From positions 310,001 through 374,000 of the forward strand of contig JADJSG010000006.1 of the NCBI GenBank assembly GCA_016711825.1: a DNA stretch of 64,000 bases, in the 5' to 3' direction. The stretch is from Bacteroidota bacterium. GTDB taxonomy: Bacteria > Bacteroidota > Bacteroidia > Chitinophagales > Chitinophagaceae. A program made the translations under genes and the position numbers. Below are positions 8,601 to 16,576 of this stretch, piece by piece (within the stretch, counting starts at the first letter, position 1; the number at the start of each line of letters is the position of its first letter). Under the pieces are notes generated by a model. The model did no database searches, was not told where the DNA came from, and worked only from the letters and a program-made list of their open reading frames with translations.

Positions 8601-9178
8601 CACTACCTAATTTTGTTACAAATCCCGGGGCTGTTGACGTTATAGGTAAATGGGTTACTCATAAAACAGGAGTTAGCGATGACCCAAATATAAACTTTGC
8701 TTATGAAGGTAATGTGAATGCATATATATCAGGCTCTAATATTATCGCCGGTTTAGAAACATTTACATGGGAGGTTTATAAGACGTATACAAATAATACA
8801 ATCATATTCCCAACGGTTATATTACCTTTTGACATCAATTCTGTTCCCCCAATGATTTCAATTCAGTTATCTTATCCTCCTATCGTAGGTTCATTAAGTA
8901 CAAAAAATTTAACTGGCAACCAAAACAATGTAAGCGTATACCCCAATCCAGCGAGTAACATTCTTAACATTTCTTTTGATTCTGATGATCAAAATATTAC
9001 TAATATAAAAATTTTTAATATACTAGGACAGGAGGTTAAAACAAAAAACAGTATTAAATCTAAGCCTGGCCGAAATGAAATTCAAATTGATATTCATGAC
9101 TTGCCTTCAGGGTTTTATAACATATCTATTTCAGATCAACACCAAAATTCTTCGGCAAAATTTATTGTTTCACATTAA
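5609..9178 (+). CDS. T9SS-secreted subtilase-like (S8) protein with N-terminal beta-propeller repeats
   Basis: 1189 residues from the first usable ATG. The frame is open back to 5525 and encodes KIRFKSLLFPLFLY before it, which completes a signal peptide, so the natural start is probably the out-of-frame ATG at 5521. Residues ~10-435 are SBBP-like propeller repeats (pattern D..GN.YVTG). Residues ~590-900 form a subtilase domain: His661 (SWHGTA), oxyanion Asn763 (RGN) and Ser860 (GTSSAAPHVAG) are present, but the catalytic Asp position is Glu616 (MIENGID). Residues ~1105-1189 are a type A T9SS sorting domain (YPNPASN...LPSGFYNI). It is therefore predicted to be exported and surface-attached or released. 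The second half is visibly AT-richer than the first, hinting at domain shuffling. Confidence 0.88.
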   Translation: MLIPLFSKSQIISNLVWNHVDGISEPYSITKSLTDKQGNTITIATKVVPSEDANISVIKFDRSGSIIWQQSYNGISNAKDYATNLYIDDNYNIFVCGTSYDSTTLYDMLVLKYDSAGTLEITMQYDGPANGDDIATAVGLDGVGKIYVTGSSTVSGNMTDFVTVKYGSDGTFAWEAFYDYANGYEVPIGIEFKHDYSSMYISGASASSLTNWDYATINYDLSGTQLGAVRSSSAGIGFDNPMGFFIDSLNNIYITGSAIDSGTTTYNIKTMKLDSALNILWTKTYDEDHMNDQGNDLAVDDYGNVYVTGYVMAGNDSSNIAILKYDAAGNLIWSKNYGDRDTFSSDKGKKIVIADNKIFVTGTYEQAGNLNISTFQIDSSGNMMWCKFFDGVGHGFDSPTSLTVTDSNEVIISGISFDGIANTNITYKYSLLRIDSLVVGYNTDSNKYVKGEVIVKFDPAIIDSNFADNINWQFAKLSEIVPDSVVTDIVNAMSYDPAGDLVVVKIYDWMTKSDSLSIARNGDTILMNKLWSTYRLLSPLGYNDTSIMNSLSNLYPDLIYSQLNYLYDLDNIPNDNYKGYQLSLLPTTLEPDAHINMNGAWDIETGKSGIKVGMIENGIDYKHPEFGGGTLATSKFVGGEEFYFGHTLENYYPLGLSVSWHGTATSGIVGAIRNNGFGIAGIAGGDAANNNTGVSLIALECYYLTTATSANAIVKGSSLTTNGGYECDIINASFGGPFWDLTLESAIENCFDNHCVFIASRGNRNADQNQNQNTKEHYPSGYKKEWVICTGSSGNNGRRKKITSNGDAHYESKYDHKVDIIAPGSMDIVLTCQGGPNLGGGFIDGPFTPDDEYSHFSGTSSAAPHVAGLAALMLSHHSPATNPLYPNKLDDGDIQHLLKYYATDVGIEGQTEVGFGLIDAKRTMQHIDLNNGYWVQHSTSNVPGSSYTLSSTLWNNNIAITYSPDIFNHAGFYYNIPYDPFGLFNANLYRHQYIWTIPLPNFVTNPGAVDVIGKWVTHKTGVSDDPNINFAYEGNVNAYISGSNIIAGLETFTWEVYKTYTNNTIIFPTVILPFDINSVPPMISIQLSYPPIVGSLSTKNLTGNQNNVSVYPNPASNILNISFDSDDQNITNIKIFNILGQEVKTKNSIKSKPGRNEIQIDIHDLPSGFYNISISDQHQNSSAKFIVSH

Positions 9179-9191
9179 ATGAAAACTCCAT

Positions 9192-10190
9192 ATGAAAACC
9201 AATTTTTTTCTTCTTGTTGCAACTATTTGTCTTGTTATCGCATGTAACAAAGTAAAACCTCCAGATATTTCTTATGATACCGGGTTTGAGCAGATAGTCG
9301 ATTACAAATTTATTTTAAACGCCAATTGTGATACAGCCATTATTCCTGAATTGCCTGAGATTAATCAAGGTTACATTGTACATGAAGATGCTACCAATGT
9401 AAAATTCGCGTCGTTTAATCCCAATAATTCTAATGAGATCGTTTTTTGCAGAAAGTCCAATGGGGCAACTAAGGAAATTAATGTTTATGACAGGCAGACT
9501 CATACCAGCCGACTTTTAACATCAATGCAAATTATTTCGCCTCCTAAGTGGGGCAATAATGGATGGATACTATTAAATGCAGGCAATATATATAAAATTA
9601 AAGGGAATGGAGATAGCTTAGAAGTTATTGCTAAAGGCTATAGCAGCGAATGGAATTATGACGGTTCAAAATTTGCATACGATGTTCTTAATGGAAATAC
9701 GAAGCATTATATTGGGGTAGTTCAGGATTTTGCCACCGGCAAAAAAGACACCCTGCCATTTACGCTTGACAGTCATATTTCATGGCAGAATCAAGATAAT
9801 CAAATGGTATTTTATACGTCAGATCAAAACAGCAAGGGAATAAACATTGTAGATATGAATAAAGTAGAGAAAAAGAAAATTTTTGAAATCCCTGATCAAA
9901 GTACCTTAACCTGCTGGATAAATAATAATGAATTTGCTTTTGTAATTTCCGACACATCTTTAAATAGGTATCAACTTAAAATCTGTAATATCAAAACATC
10001 TACGATTACTGCCATAGCTGAATTTTGTCTATATGACAGTGCGGTGTTTCTCAGCTATTCACCAAGCTCAAACGAGCTGCTGACCATTGTATCACATGTG
10101 TCATCGTTGGGAGGTATTCATCTGAGCATAACCGCACGACTTATGGTACTTAATTTAAATGATTTCTCTGTAACCTATATAGACCCCTAA
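9192..10190 (+). CDS. lipoprotein with TolB/WD40-like beta-propeller
   Basis: 332 residues beginning with a lipoprotein signal (FFLLVATICLVIAC, lipidated Cys at about residue 18). The rest is a repeated beta pattern in which blades end in motifs such as VKFASFNPNNS, YSSEWNYDGSKFAYD and LSYSPSSNELL, typical of TolB/PD40-type propellers. It probably sits at the outer membrane. It starts 13 nt after the secreted protease and its stop overlaps the next ATG by one base (TAATG), so the three genes form an operon. I infer a role with the exported protease, but no partner or ligand is evident. Confidence 0.75.
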   Translation: MKTNFFLLVATICLVIACNKVKPPDISYDTGFEQIVDYKFILNANCDTAIIPELPEINQGYIVHEDATNVKFASFNPNNSNEIVFCRKSNGATKEINVYDRQTHTSRLLTSMQIISPPKWGNNGWILLNAGNIYKIKGNGDSLEVIAKGYSSEWNYDGSKFAYDVLNGNTKHYIGVVQDFATGKKDTLPFTLDSHISWQNQDNQMVFYTSDQNSKGINIVDMNKVEKKKIFEIPDQSTLTCWINNNEFAFVISDTSLNRYQLKICNIKTSTITAIAEFCLYDSAVFLSYSPSSNELLTIVSHVSSLGGIHLSITARLMVLNLNDFSVTYIDP

Positions 10191-10867
10191 TGAAAAATAT
10201 CATTATTTCCATGGCTTTTTCTTTAGGCATTGCAACGGCCTACGCATCACCCCATCAGGAAGTGCAGATTGGAATTACGCATAATACTTTAATGCTTAAA
10301 GTATCTAACAATAAAGGTGCGCAGTATTTAGAAAGCAAATCCAAATTATTTTTGCAACCCTGTTATCGATATACATTGCATATTTCACTTTTAAAAAAGG
10401 CTGACGAGCCCAAAATTTCTTTGAGTCCTTTTATAGGACTACATGCATTTGGAGGTAAGGGTGCAAGCGATACCAATAATTATAAAGATAAGATTATATT
10501 TTACGCCTGTGAAGCAGGATTTCAAACCTCATTTCATTTTAAAAATCGTGTTTCATTTGGTTTGGGAATGAAATCAAATTTTTTCACCTCAGTAAGTCAT
10601 AAGTACTATGGGTATGTTAATCAACCAGATTCGATGATCCGTTCATGGATACTGATGGATGATTCAAAACAGTATAAGGTTTACTCATTCAATGCCGGAG
10701 GTAATATAAAATACTATTTTAATCGTTTTACTATTACTGCAGAAGCATGGATTGGTCTTTCTAATTTAAATAATGAAAAAGGCCTACCTGTTACTAAAAA
10801 AGTTACTGAAAATAACTACCGCTTACTTCTTGGATATACCTTGGGCAAAAAGAAAAATAAAAAGTAA
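10190..10867 (+). CDS. outer-membrane beta-barrel-like protein
   Basis: 225 residues with a signal peptide (MKNIIISMAFSLGIATAYAS). Alternating strands follow that fit a small 8-stranded barrel, such as ISLSPFIGLHAFGG, VSFGLGMKSNFF, FTITAEAWIGLSN and YRLLLGYTLG, and the protein ends in a basic tail. It overlaps the stop codon of the propeller lipoprotein by one base and closes this three-gene operon. The family is consistent with the porin-like outer-membrane proteins common in Bacteroidota, though the last strand lacks a terminal aromatic residue. Function unknown. Confidence 0.68.
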   Translation: MKNIIISMAFSLGIATAYASPHQEVQIGITHNTLMLKVSNNKGAQYLESKSKLFLQPCYRYTLHISLLKKADEPKISLSPFIGLHAFGGKGASDTNNYKDKIIFYACEAGFQTSFHFKNRVSFGLGMKSNFFTSVSHKYYGYVNQPDSMIRSWILMDDSKQYKVYSFNAGGNIKYYFNRFTITAEAWIGLSNLNNEKGLPVTKKVTENNYRLLLGYTLGKKKNKK

Positions 10868-11022
10868 TCCGTCCTTTATAATTTGTCAATTTTATACGGT
10901 AGAGATGTACATATTATACATGATTTTTGCACTGACACTAACCTTGTATGAAGCGAGAAGACATTTTTGATAAACTGACAAACAATACCTCTTTTATGGT
11001 CAAAACATCAATTCAAAGAAGC

Positions 11023-11055
11023 AAAAAAAGGCTGCCTCATTGTTTGAGACAGCCT
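11023..11055 (-). terminator. rho-independent terminator of the superoxide dismutase gene
   Basis: An 11-bp stem (11029-11039 with 11045-11055, one mismatch) with a 5-nt loop. On the minus strand it is followed by a run of seven U (11023-11029). It lies 25 bp past the sod stop codon. Confidence 0.8.
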
Positions 11056-11079
11056 TTGATGATCATTTTTTATTTGCTT

Positions 11080-11688
11080 CTATACCAAAGCCTCGTATCT
11101 TTTTTGTACTTCATTCCAGTTTACTACATTCCAGAATGCTGCGATATAATCTGCACGTTTATTTTGGTAATGTAAGTAGTAAGCATGTTCCCACACATCC
11201 ATACCCAATATGGGTGTACCCTTACATTCAGCCAAATCCATTAAAGGATTATCTTGATTCGGTGTAGAACATACACAAAGGGTTTTGTCGGCTTTTACAC
11301 AAAGCCAGGCCCAACCACTGCCAAAACGGGTCATACCTGCATTGGCAAAATCTGTTTTAAACTTTTCTAAGCCTCCTAACTGACTTTCAATGGCTGCTGC
11401 CAATGCTCCACTTGGGTTGCCACCGCCCTGAGGTGAAAGGATTTCCCAAAATAATGAGTGATTATAATGACCACCGCCATTGTTACGAACAGCCATTGGT
11501 AAGCTTGACATCTTAGCCATGAGCTCTTCTAAGGTAGCATGCTCATGCTCAGTGCCAGCAAGCGCTTTGTTGAGATTGTCTACATAAGCCTGATGATGTT
11601 TGCCATGATGTATCTGCATGGTGGCTGTGTCAATATGGGGTTCTAATGCGTCGTGTGCATAGGGTAATGCGGGTAATGTAAATGCCAT
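11080..11688 (-). CDS. sodB: superoxide dismutase [Fe/Mn]
   Basis: Converts superoxide to oxygen and hydrogen peroxide in the cytoplasm. 202 residues, normal for the family. All four metal ligands are in place: His27 (QIHHGKHH), His77 (HYNHSLFW), Asp164 and His168 (GMDVWEHAYYLHY). The substrate-gating Tyr (HHQAYVDNLNKAL) is also present. The metal (Fe, Mn or either) cannot be decided from these motifs. It is a single gene with its own -7 promoter element at 11735-11742 and a clear terminator. No signal peptide. Confidence 0.96.
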   Translation of the reverse strand: MAFTLPALPYAHDALEPHIDTATMQIHHGKHHQAYVDNLNKALAGTEHEHATLEELMAKMSSLPMAVRNNGGGHYNHSLFWEILSPQGGGNPSGALAAAIESQLGGLEKFKTDFANAGMTRFGSGWAWLCVKADKTLCVCSTPNQDNPLMDLAECKGTPILGMDVWEHAYYLHYQNKRADYIAAFWNVVNWNEVQKRYEALV

Positions 11689-11734
11689 GTTTGTTTGATT
11701 TTAAATTTAAATGATTGAATGTTTTGTTTGTTCG

Positions 11735-11742
11735 CAAAGTTA
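11735..11742 (-). promoter_or_regulatory. -7 promoter element of sodB
   Basis: TAACTTTG on the minus strand, an exact TAnnTTTG match, 46 nt before the sod start. No good -33 partner seen. Confidence 0.45.
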
Positions 11743-11824
11743 CAAGATTTTACAAGGCTATCTTATCATTTTTTTACAAATTTTTCAATTAAATTTATAT
11801 AAAAACACATATTTTTGAACACCT

Positions 11825-12358
11825 ATGATGAATCAAAAAAAGACCATGACTGAGCTACAACGTAAAACCGTAGCCGATTTTAAACATAGTGAAAAAATAC
11901 CCCTGACTATCGTACTCGATGATGTAAGAAGCATGCATAACGTAGGTTCTGTATTTAGAACCGCAGACAGCTTTTTAATCGAAAAAATATATTTGTGTGG
12001 CTATACCCCAACTCCACCCCATCGCGATATTCATAAAACGGCCTTAGGGGCTACCGAAACCGTTCACTGGCAACACGAAAGTGATATCACCCATTGTCTA
12101 CAACACCTAAAACAAGAAGGCTATGCCATTTACGCCATTGAACAAGTACATCATAGTATCATGCTACAAGATTTCACCCTCGATAAAACCATCAAAACGG
12201 CCCTCATCTTTGGCAATGAAGTGCAGGGAGTCAGCAAAGAAGCCCTTGCCTTTTGTGATGGCACCATAGAAATACCACAATTGGGGAGTAAACATTCACT
12301 CAATATTTCGGTAAGTGTGGGAATTGTGCTTTGGCAATTGGCCAAAGAATATTTGTAA
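11825..12358 (+). CDS. SpoU/TrmH family RNA 2'-O-methyltransferase
   Basis: A 177-residue SPOUT enzyme that methylates ribose 2'-OH in tRNA or rRNA from S-adenosylmethionine. All three SpoU motifs are visible: motif 1 around residue 40 (HNVGSVFRTAD, with the catalytic Arg), motif 2 (ALIFGNEVQGVS) and motif 3 (EIPQLGSKHSLNISVSVGI), which forms the trefoil knot. There is no N-terminal substrate-binding domain, so it is a minimal type, and the target nucleotide cannot be predicted. Three in-frame ATGs (11825, 11828, 11846) compete for the start. It is transcribed away from sodB. Confidence 0.9.
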   Translation: MMNQKKTMTELQRKTVADFKHSEKIPLTIVLDDVRSMHNVGSVFRTADSFLIEKIYLCGYTPTPPHRDIHKTALGATETVHWQHESDITHCLQHLKQEGYAIYAIEQVHHSIMLQDFTLDKTIKTALIFGNEVQGVSKEALAFCDGTIEIPQLGSKHSLNISVSVGIVLWQLAKEYL

Positions 12359-12390
12359 AACTTTATCAATTTATATATTAAACTATTTTT

Positions 12391-12398
12391 TAAATTTG
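12391..12398 (+). promoter_or_regulatory. -7 promoter element of the L,D-transpeptidase gene
   Basis: TAAATTTG, an exact consensus match, 16 nt before the ATG at 12415. A -33 box is not obvious. Confidence 0.45.
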
Positions 12399-12414
12399 CA
12401 ACTACTCTAGCCCT

Positions 12415-13173
12415 ATGTATTTTAAACATTTCATTCTCATTACCCTCATTTTTTTCGCTGCTATGCATGTGCATAGTCAGAGAAGACAAGCTGATTCCTT
12501 GAAATTGAAACAAATACAATACAACAAACAGTTAAAGGAAGATGCGCTAAAGAAAAAAGAAACTGACAATAAAAAAGCCAATGACAAAGCTTTTGTAGTG
12601 GTAAGCTATGATAGCAAAGGCAATAAAGTAGAAACCTTTAAAACCAACAATGGTGAAAAAATAACAACCACCACCATCAAACTTCCTTCTGCACTCAACC
12701 GCCCCTTTGATGCCGATACCATTGACAAGGATTCCGTATCGATAAAAGTGGTGAAATCGAAATTTAGAATGCAGGTGTATTATAAAGGCAAAATATTGAC
12801 CATGTATAAAAGTGTGTTTGGCCCTTCACATTTACAACAAAAACAACAAGAAGGTGACCGCAGAACACCCGAAGGCACTTTCACTATTTTGGATGTAAAA
12901 AAACATGACAAATGGGATATTTTTATGCTCCTCGATTATCCAAACCAGGAGTCGTATATGTATTTTGAACAATGTAAAGAAAAATGCGAAATACCCAAAT
13001 CAGCCCGTATTGGCGGTGCAGTAGGCATACATGGTATTTGGCCAAAAGGCGACAATGTGATTGACCTCAAACACAATTGGACCGATGGCTGTGTGGCCCT
13101 CAAAAATAAAGATGTAGAAGAGCTAGCCAAAATCATCAAACCCGGAGTTACCAAAATTACGATTTTAAGGTAA
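12415..13173 (+). CDS. L,D-transpeptidase, YkuD domain
   Basis: 252 residues with a signal peptide (cleavage near HVHSQ, residue ~21), so periplasmic. A charged Lys-rich linker (residues ~25-60) precedes the YkuD domain (~110-252). The catalytic signature is complete: His206 (GIHGIWPKGD) and Cys226 (NWTDGCVALKN). Such enzymes make 3-3 peptidoglycan cross-links or attach proteins to the stem peptide. The start fits the -7 element at 12391. A second, YafK-like relative occurs at the end of this window. The gene is convergent with yraN, with 11 bp between them. Confidence 0.92.
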   Translation: MYFKHFILITLIFFAAMHVHSQRRQADSLKLKQIQYNKQLKEDALKKKETDNKKANDKAFVVVSYDSKGNKVETFKTNNGEKITTTTIKLPSALNRPFDADTIDKDSVSIKVVKSKFRMQVYYKGKILTMYKSVFGPSHLQQKQQEGDRRTPEGTFTILDVKKHDKWDIFMLLDYPNQESYMYFEQCKEKCEIPKSARIGGAVGIHGIWPKGDNVIDLKHNWTDGCVALKNKDVEELAKIIKPGVTKITILR

Positions 13174-13184
13174 TCGTTATCGCC

Positions 13185-13538
13185 TTAATAAAATGCATCT
13201 TGTATATGCATAATCTCCACCTCATCCCCTTCTTTTAACCAAATGGCAATCACATCAAAACGAATGTCTTTATATTGCTTGTCGTATAAATAAATACGTG
13301 CAGCTTCTGTTACACTGTTTATTTTGCGGGTCGATATCGACTCTTCGGGCATGCCCTGACTGATATTCCTTCTTGTTTTTACTTCTACAAAAATGTAAAT
13401 GTCTGCTTGCTTACAAATCAAATCAATTTCTTTATGACCTGTTCGCCAGTTTCTTTCCACTATTACAAAACCTTTGTCGAGTAAGAACTGAGCCGCTATC
13501 GATTCACCTTTTTCACCTATTTTACGATTAGTATGCAT
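13185..13538 (-). CDS. YraN family protein (UPF0102), endonuclease-like fold
   Basis: 117 residues, the usual length. It has the restriction-endonuclease-like core of the family: an early Glu helix (IGEKGESIAAQFL), then Glu37-Ile-Asp39 in GHKEIDLI and Glu52-Val-Lys54 in FVEVKTRR, matching the PD-(D/E)xK metal site. In many bacteria yraN lies near ribonuclease HII and rRNA methylase genes. Its biological role is not established. It is convergent with the L,D-transpeptidase and divergent from the isomerase gene (45 bp apart). Confidence 0.9.
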   Translation of the reverse strand: MHTNRKIGEKGESIAAQFLLDKGFVIVERNWRTGHKEIDLICKQADIYIFVEVKTRRNISQGMPEESISTRKINSVTEAARIYLYDKQYKDIRFDVIAIWLKEGDEVEIMHIQDAFY

Positions 13539-13583
13539 TATTTCATTAAATTTACCCTCTTTTTTTGACTGTATAACAAAACT

Positions 13584-14567
13584 ATGAAAAATTTAATTTC
13601 TAATTTTCCTGCACAAGTGTCAGAAGCCATCCAAATTGGCAAAAATGCTTCTTTAACGATTCACACCCACCCATATAATAAAGTAGTGATTTCTGGTTTA
13701 GGAGGTAGCGGTATTGGTGCAAGTATAGTAGCCGATTATGCCAACGATTTAATGTCAATACCTTTATTGGTTAATAAAAATTATTTCATTCCTCGTTGTG
13801 TCGATACCAATACCTTATTTATCGCCTGTTCCTACTCAGGCAATACCGAAGAAACACTACAAGCTGTAAAACTGGCAAAAAAAAGCAAGGCAGTCATCGT
13901 GTGTATTTGCTCGGGTGGTGAATTAGCCACCTATGCTAAAAAAAATAAATTACCGCTTATCTTGATTCCCGATGGCATGCCCCCCAGAGCGTGTTTGGGT
14001 TATTCGATGATACAATTGCTATATGTGCTACATTCAGCTAAGCTATTAAAAGCAACTTTTGAAAAAGAAATTGAACAAGGACTCGCTTTGATAGCACAAG
14101 AACATAAAAATATTCATAAACTGGCCAAAGAAATTGCAGGCAAACTACTCAATCATCATATCGCCATCTATACCACCGTGGGTTATGAAGGACTCGCGGT
14201 CAGATGCAGACAACAATTGAATGAAAACAGCAAAGTATTAGCCTGGCACAATGTGATACCCGAAATGACCCACAATGAAATTGTAGGTTGGAAACAAGCC
14301 CACCCAGAGGTCATACCTGTCTATTGCTATAGTAAATCTGACTTTGATAAAAATTTGAAACGTTTGCAATATTTAAAAAAAGTAGTCAAAAAATTTACCC
14401 CTCATAGTGTAGATATTTTAATCAAAGGAGACAATTATTGGCAAAAAACCTTGTATTTTATAAATCTTACCGATTGGATTTCAGTCTATCTTTCCGACCT
14501 CAATGGCAATGATGCCATAGAAGTAAAGGTCATTGATGGGTTAAAAAAAGAAATGTCGAAAAAATAA
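13584..14567 (+). CDS. bifunctional phosphoglucose/phosphomannose isomerase
   Basis: Interconverts glucose-6-phosphate or mannose-6-phosphate with fructose-6-phosphate. 327 residues with two SIS subdomains. The first has the phosphate-binding loop GLGGSGIGAS (residues ~38-47) and CSYSGNTEETLQA. The family-typical loop PPRACLGYS follows. The second half contains the catalytic-base region EMTHNEIVGW and ends in a domain that packs on the partner subunit. This PGI/PMI type was first described in archaea and is widespread in Bacteroidota, where it may replace classical Pgi. Single gene. Confidence 0.9.
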   Translation: MKNLISNFPAQVSEAIQIGKNASLTIHTHPYNKVVISGLGGSGIGASIVADYANDLMSIPLLVNKNYFIPRCVDTNTLFIACSYSGNTEETLQAVKLAKKSKAVIVCICSGGELATYAKKNKLPLILIPDGMPPRACLGYSMIQLLYVLHSAKLLKATFEKEIEQGLALIAQEHKNIHKLAKEIAGKLLNHHIAIYTTVGYEGLAVRCRQQLNENSKVLAWHNVIPEMTHNEIVGWKQAHPEVIPVYCYSKSDFDKNLKRLQYLKKVVKKFTPHSVDILIKGDNYWQKTLYFINLTDWISVYLSDLNGNDAIEVKVIDGLKKEMSKK

Positions 14568-14638
14568 TCTTGCAAATGTCAGTTGCATAGTAGAAATTTG
14601 CAACAAACCGTTTTTTAAACTAACGCTCTCTAAATAAA

Positions 14639-15211
14639 ATGAATAAACAAACCACCAACACCCTACTCGTTGCAGCTATCATACTTATAACCGCCATCAT
14701 GCGTGTGTTGAATAATGAATTGCATATTTACCATTTAGTGCCAGTGGCTGCTTTGGGTATATTTAGCGGCTCAGTGCTCCAAAATAAATACCAGGCTTAT
14801 TTAATTCCTTTAGTGGCTATGCTTTTATCCGATATCGGTATTGGTTTGTTTTCAAACATGCAAGGCTTTTATGGTATTTCGCAATTTGTAAATTATGGGG
14901 CTTTAATACTCATTACATGGATGGGCACATCACTGACAAAAAGAAATGTGCTTAATGTGGCAGGATACACTATAGGTGGATCAGCAGTCTTTTTTCTACT
15001 TTCTAACTTAGGTACTTTCCTCAGTGGCTATTACGGGTTTACCCTTGCCGGGTTTACTGAATGTTATGTAATGGCAATTCCTTTTTATAAAAACGAGCTG
15101 GCCAATACCTTTTTCATCAATAGTTTTGTGGGTGATTTAGGATTTTCAGCTATTGCATTTGGTATTTATGCTATAGCCAAACAACGTATCCCTGTGTTGA
15201 AAATAGCATAA
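14639..15211 (+). CDS. DUF6580-like integral membrane protein
   Basis: 190 residues with five to six hydrophobic helices. The segment LVPVAALGIFSGSVL followed by YLIPLVAMLLSDIGIGLF matches the Bacteroidota DUF6580 pattern, which resembles the substrate-binding S component of ECF vitamin transporters. No energy-coupling genes lie next to it, so a transport role is only an inference. It starts 71 bp after the isomerase gene and is followed by a strong hairpin terminator. Confidence 0.75.
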   Translation: MNKQTTNTLLVAAIILITAIMRVLNNELHIYHLVPVAALGIFSGSVLQNKYQAYLIPLVAMLLSDIGIGLFSNMQGFYGISQFVNYGALILITWMGTSLTKRNVLNVAGYTIGGSAVFFLLSNLGTFLSGYYGFTLAGFTECYVMAIPFYKNELANTFFINSFVGDLGFSAIAFGIYAIAKQRIPVLKIA

Positions 15212-15240
15212 CCCACCATTTTTTTAAATTATTTTTTCGC

Positions 15241-15280
15241 AAAGCCTTTCGACCTTTTATTCGAAAGGCTTTCGTTTTTA
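15241..15280. terminator. strong hairpin terminator, works in either direction
   Basis: Perfect 12-bp stem (15241-15252 with 15261-15272) and an 8-nt loop. T-runs follow on the plus side (15275-15279), and an A-run precedes it at 15231-15237. It ends the DUF6580-like gene. Confidence 0.85.
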
Positions 15281-15293
15281 AATTAGCTTATAT

Positions 15294-15324
15294 TTTGTGT
15301 TCAACATTTAATCCCCTAACTTTG
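15294..15324 (+). promoter_or_regulatory. promoter of rocD with both boxes
   Basis: TTTG at 15294-15297, 19 nt, then TAACTTTG at 15317-15324. This fits the full Bacteroidota consensus (TTTG, ~19 nt, TAnnTTTG). The ATG follows 25 nt later. Confidence 0.7.
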
Positions 15325-15349
15325 CTATAAAGCTAAAATTTCATTTTAT

Positions 15350-16576
15350 ATGGTCCTCCATCAAACCCTTTCAACCCAATTGATTGAAAAAGAAGAGCAT
15401 TACAATGCCCATAACTACCACCCCTTACCAGTGGTTTTAGAAAAAGGTGAAGGTGTTTTTGTTTGGGATGTGGAAGGCAAAAAATATTTTGATTTTCTAA
15501 GTGGTTATTCAGCTATCAATCAAGGACATTGTCACCCCAAAATTATCGATACCTTAATTGCGCAATCACAAAAACTAACCTTAACCTCAAGGGCTTTTCA
15601 TAGTAGTTTACTAGGGGAATATGCACAATATATCACTAGTTATTTTGGGTACGACAAGGTATTGCCAATGAATACCGGTGTAGAGGCAGTAGAAACTGCC
15701 CTCAAACTAGCTCGCAAATGGGGTTATATTAACAAAGGCATCCCTGAAAACAAAGCATGTATATTGGTTTGTAGCGAAAATTTTCATGGACGTACCATCA
15801 ATGTTATTTCTTTCAGTACCGACGAAAGTTCAAAAAAAGGATTTGGCCCTTTTACTCCTGGTTATGAAATCATACCCTATAACAATGTCAGCGCATTGGC
15901 TTTAGCCCTGAAAAACAACCATGTATGTGCCTTTTTGGTAGAGCCTATACAAGGCGAAGCAGGTGTGGTAGTGCCCGATGAAGGTTATCTCAAAACTTGT
16001 TATGAAATGTGCAAAGCTGCACAAGTATTGTTTATAGCCGATGAAATACAAACAGGACTTGCCCGTACAGGTAAAATGTTGGCTTGTGATCATGAAAATG
16101 TAAAACCCGATATTCTTATCTTAGGTAAAGCATTGAGTGGAGGCACCTTGCCTGTGAGTGCTGTACTCTGCAATGACGATATCATGCTCAATATCAAACC
16201 CGGAGAGCATGGTTCTACTTATGGTGGCAACCCCTTAGCGTGTGCAGTAGCCATGACGGCTTTGCAAGTACTGAAAGACGAAAACCTTTGTGAAAATGCA
16301 GGCATGATGGGTGAATACTTCCGACAACAATTGGCCTCTTTGCAAAGTCCATTTATAAAAACGATTCGTGGCAAAGGCTTACTCAATGCCATCGTCATAG
16401 ATCATCCTAACCCTGATGCTGCATGGAATTTATGTATTGAAATGATGCATCACGGTTTACTTGCCAAACCCACACATGGCGATAAAATACGATTTGCACC
16501 CCCTTTATTGATTTCAAAAAATGAAATTGACGAATGTGTAAATATTATTCAAAAAAGTTTACTGGTATTGGCTTAA
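15350..16576 (+). CDS. rocD: ornithine aminotransferase (ornithine-oxo-acid transaminase)
   Basis: A PLP enzyme that moves the delta-amino group of ornithine to 2-oxoglutarate, giving glutamate semialdehyde for proline/arginine interconversion. 408 residues, the usual length. Class III aminotransferase marks are a PLP-phosphate loop (NTGVEAVETALKLAR), Asp231 (FIADEIQTGL) and the Schiff-base Lys260 (ILGKALSGG). The N-terminal HNYHPLPVVLEKGEGV block is characteristic of OAT over acetylornithine enzymes. It has its own two-box promoter. The last four bases overlap the convergent flavoprotein gene. Confidence 0.94.
   Translation: MVLHQTLSTQLIEKEEHYNAHNYHPLPVVLEKGEGVFVWDVEGKKYFDFLSGYSAINQGHCHPKIIDTLIAQSQKLTLTSRAFHSSLLGEYAQYITSYFGYDKVLPMNTGVEAVETALKLARKWGYINKGIPENKACILVCSENFHGRTINVISFSTDESSKKGFGPFTPGYEIIPYNNVSALALALKNNHVCAFLVEPIQGEAGVVVPDEGYLKTCYEMCKAAQVLFIADEIQTGLARTGKMLACDHENVKPDILILGKALSGGTLPVSAVLCNDDIMLNIKPGEHGSTYGGNPLACAVAMTALQVLKDENLCENAGMMGEYFRQQLASLQSPFIKTIRGKGLLNAIVIDHPNPDAAWNLCIEMMHHGLLAKPTHGDKIRFAPPLLISKNEIDECVNIIQKSLLVLA

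Noticed and set aside
10948..11267. Plus-strand open frames over the sod gene
   Set aside because: They are antisense shadows of sodB and its terminator.
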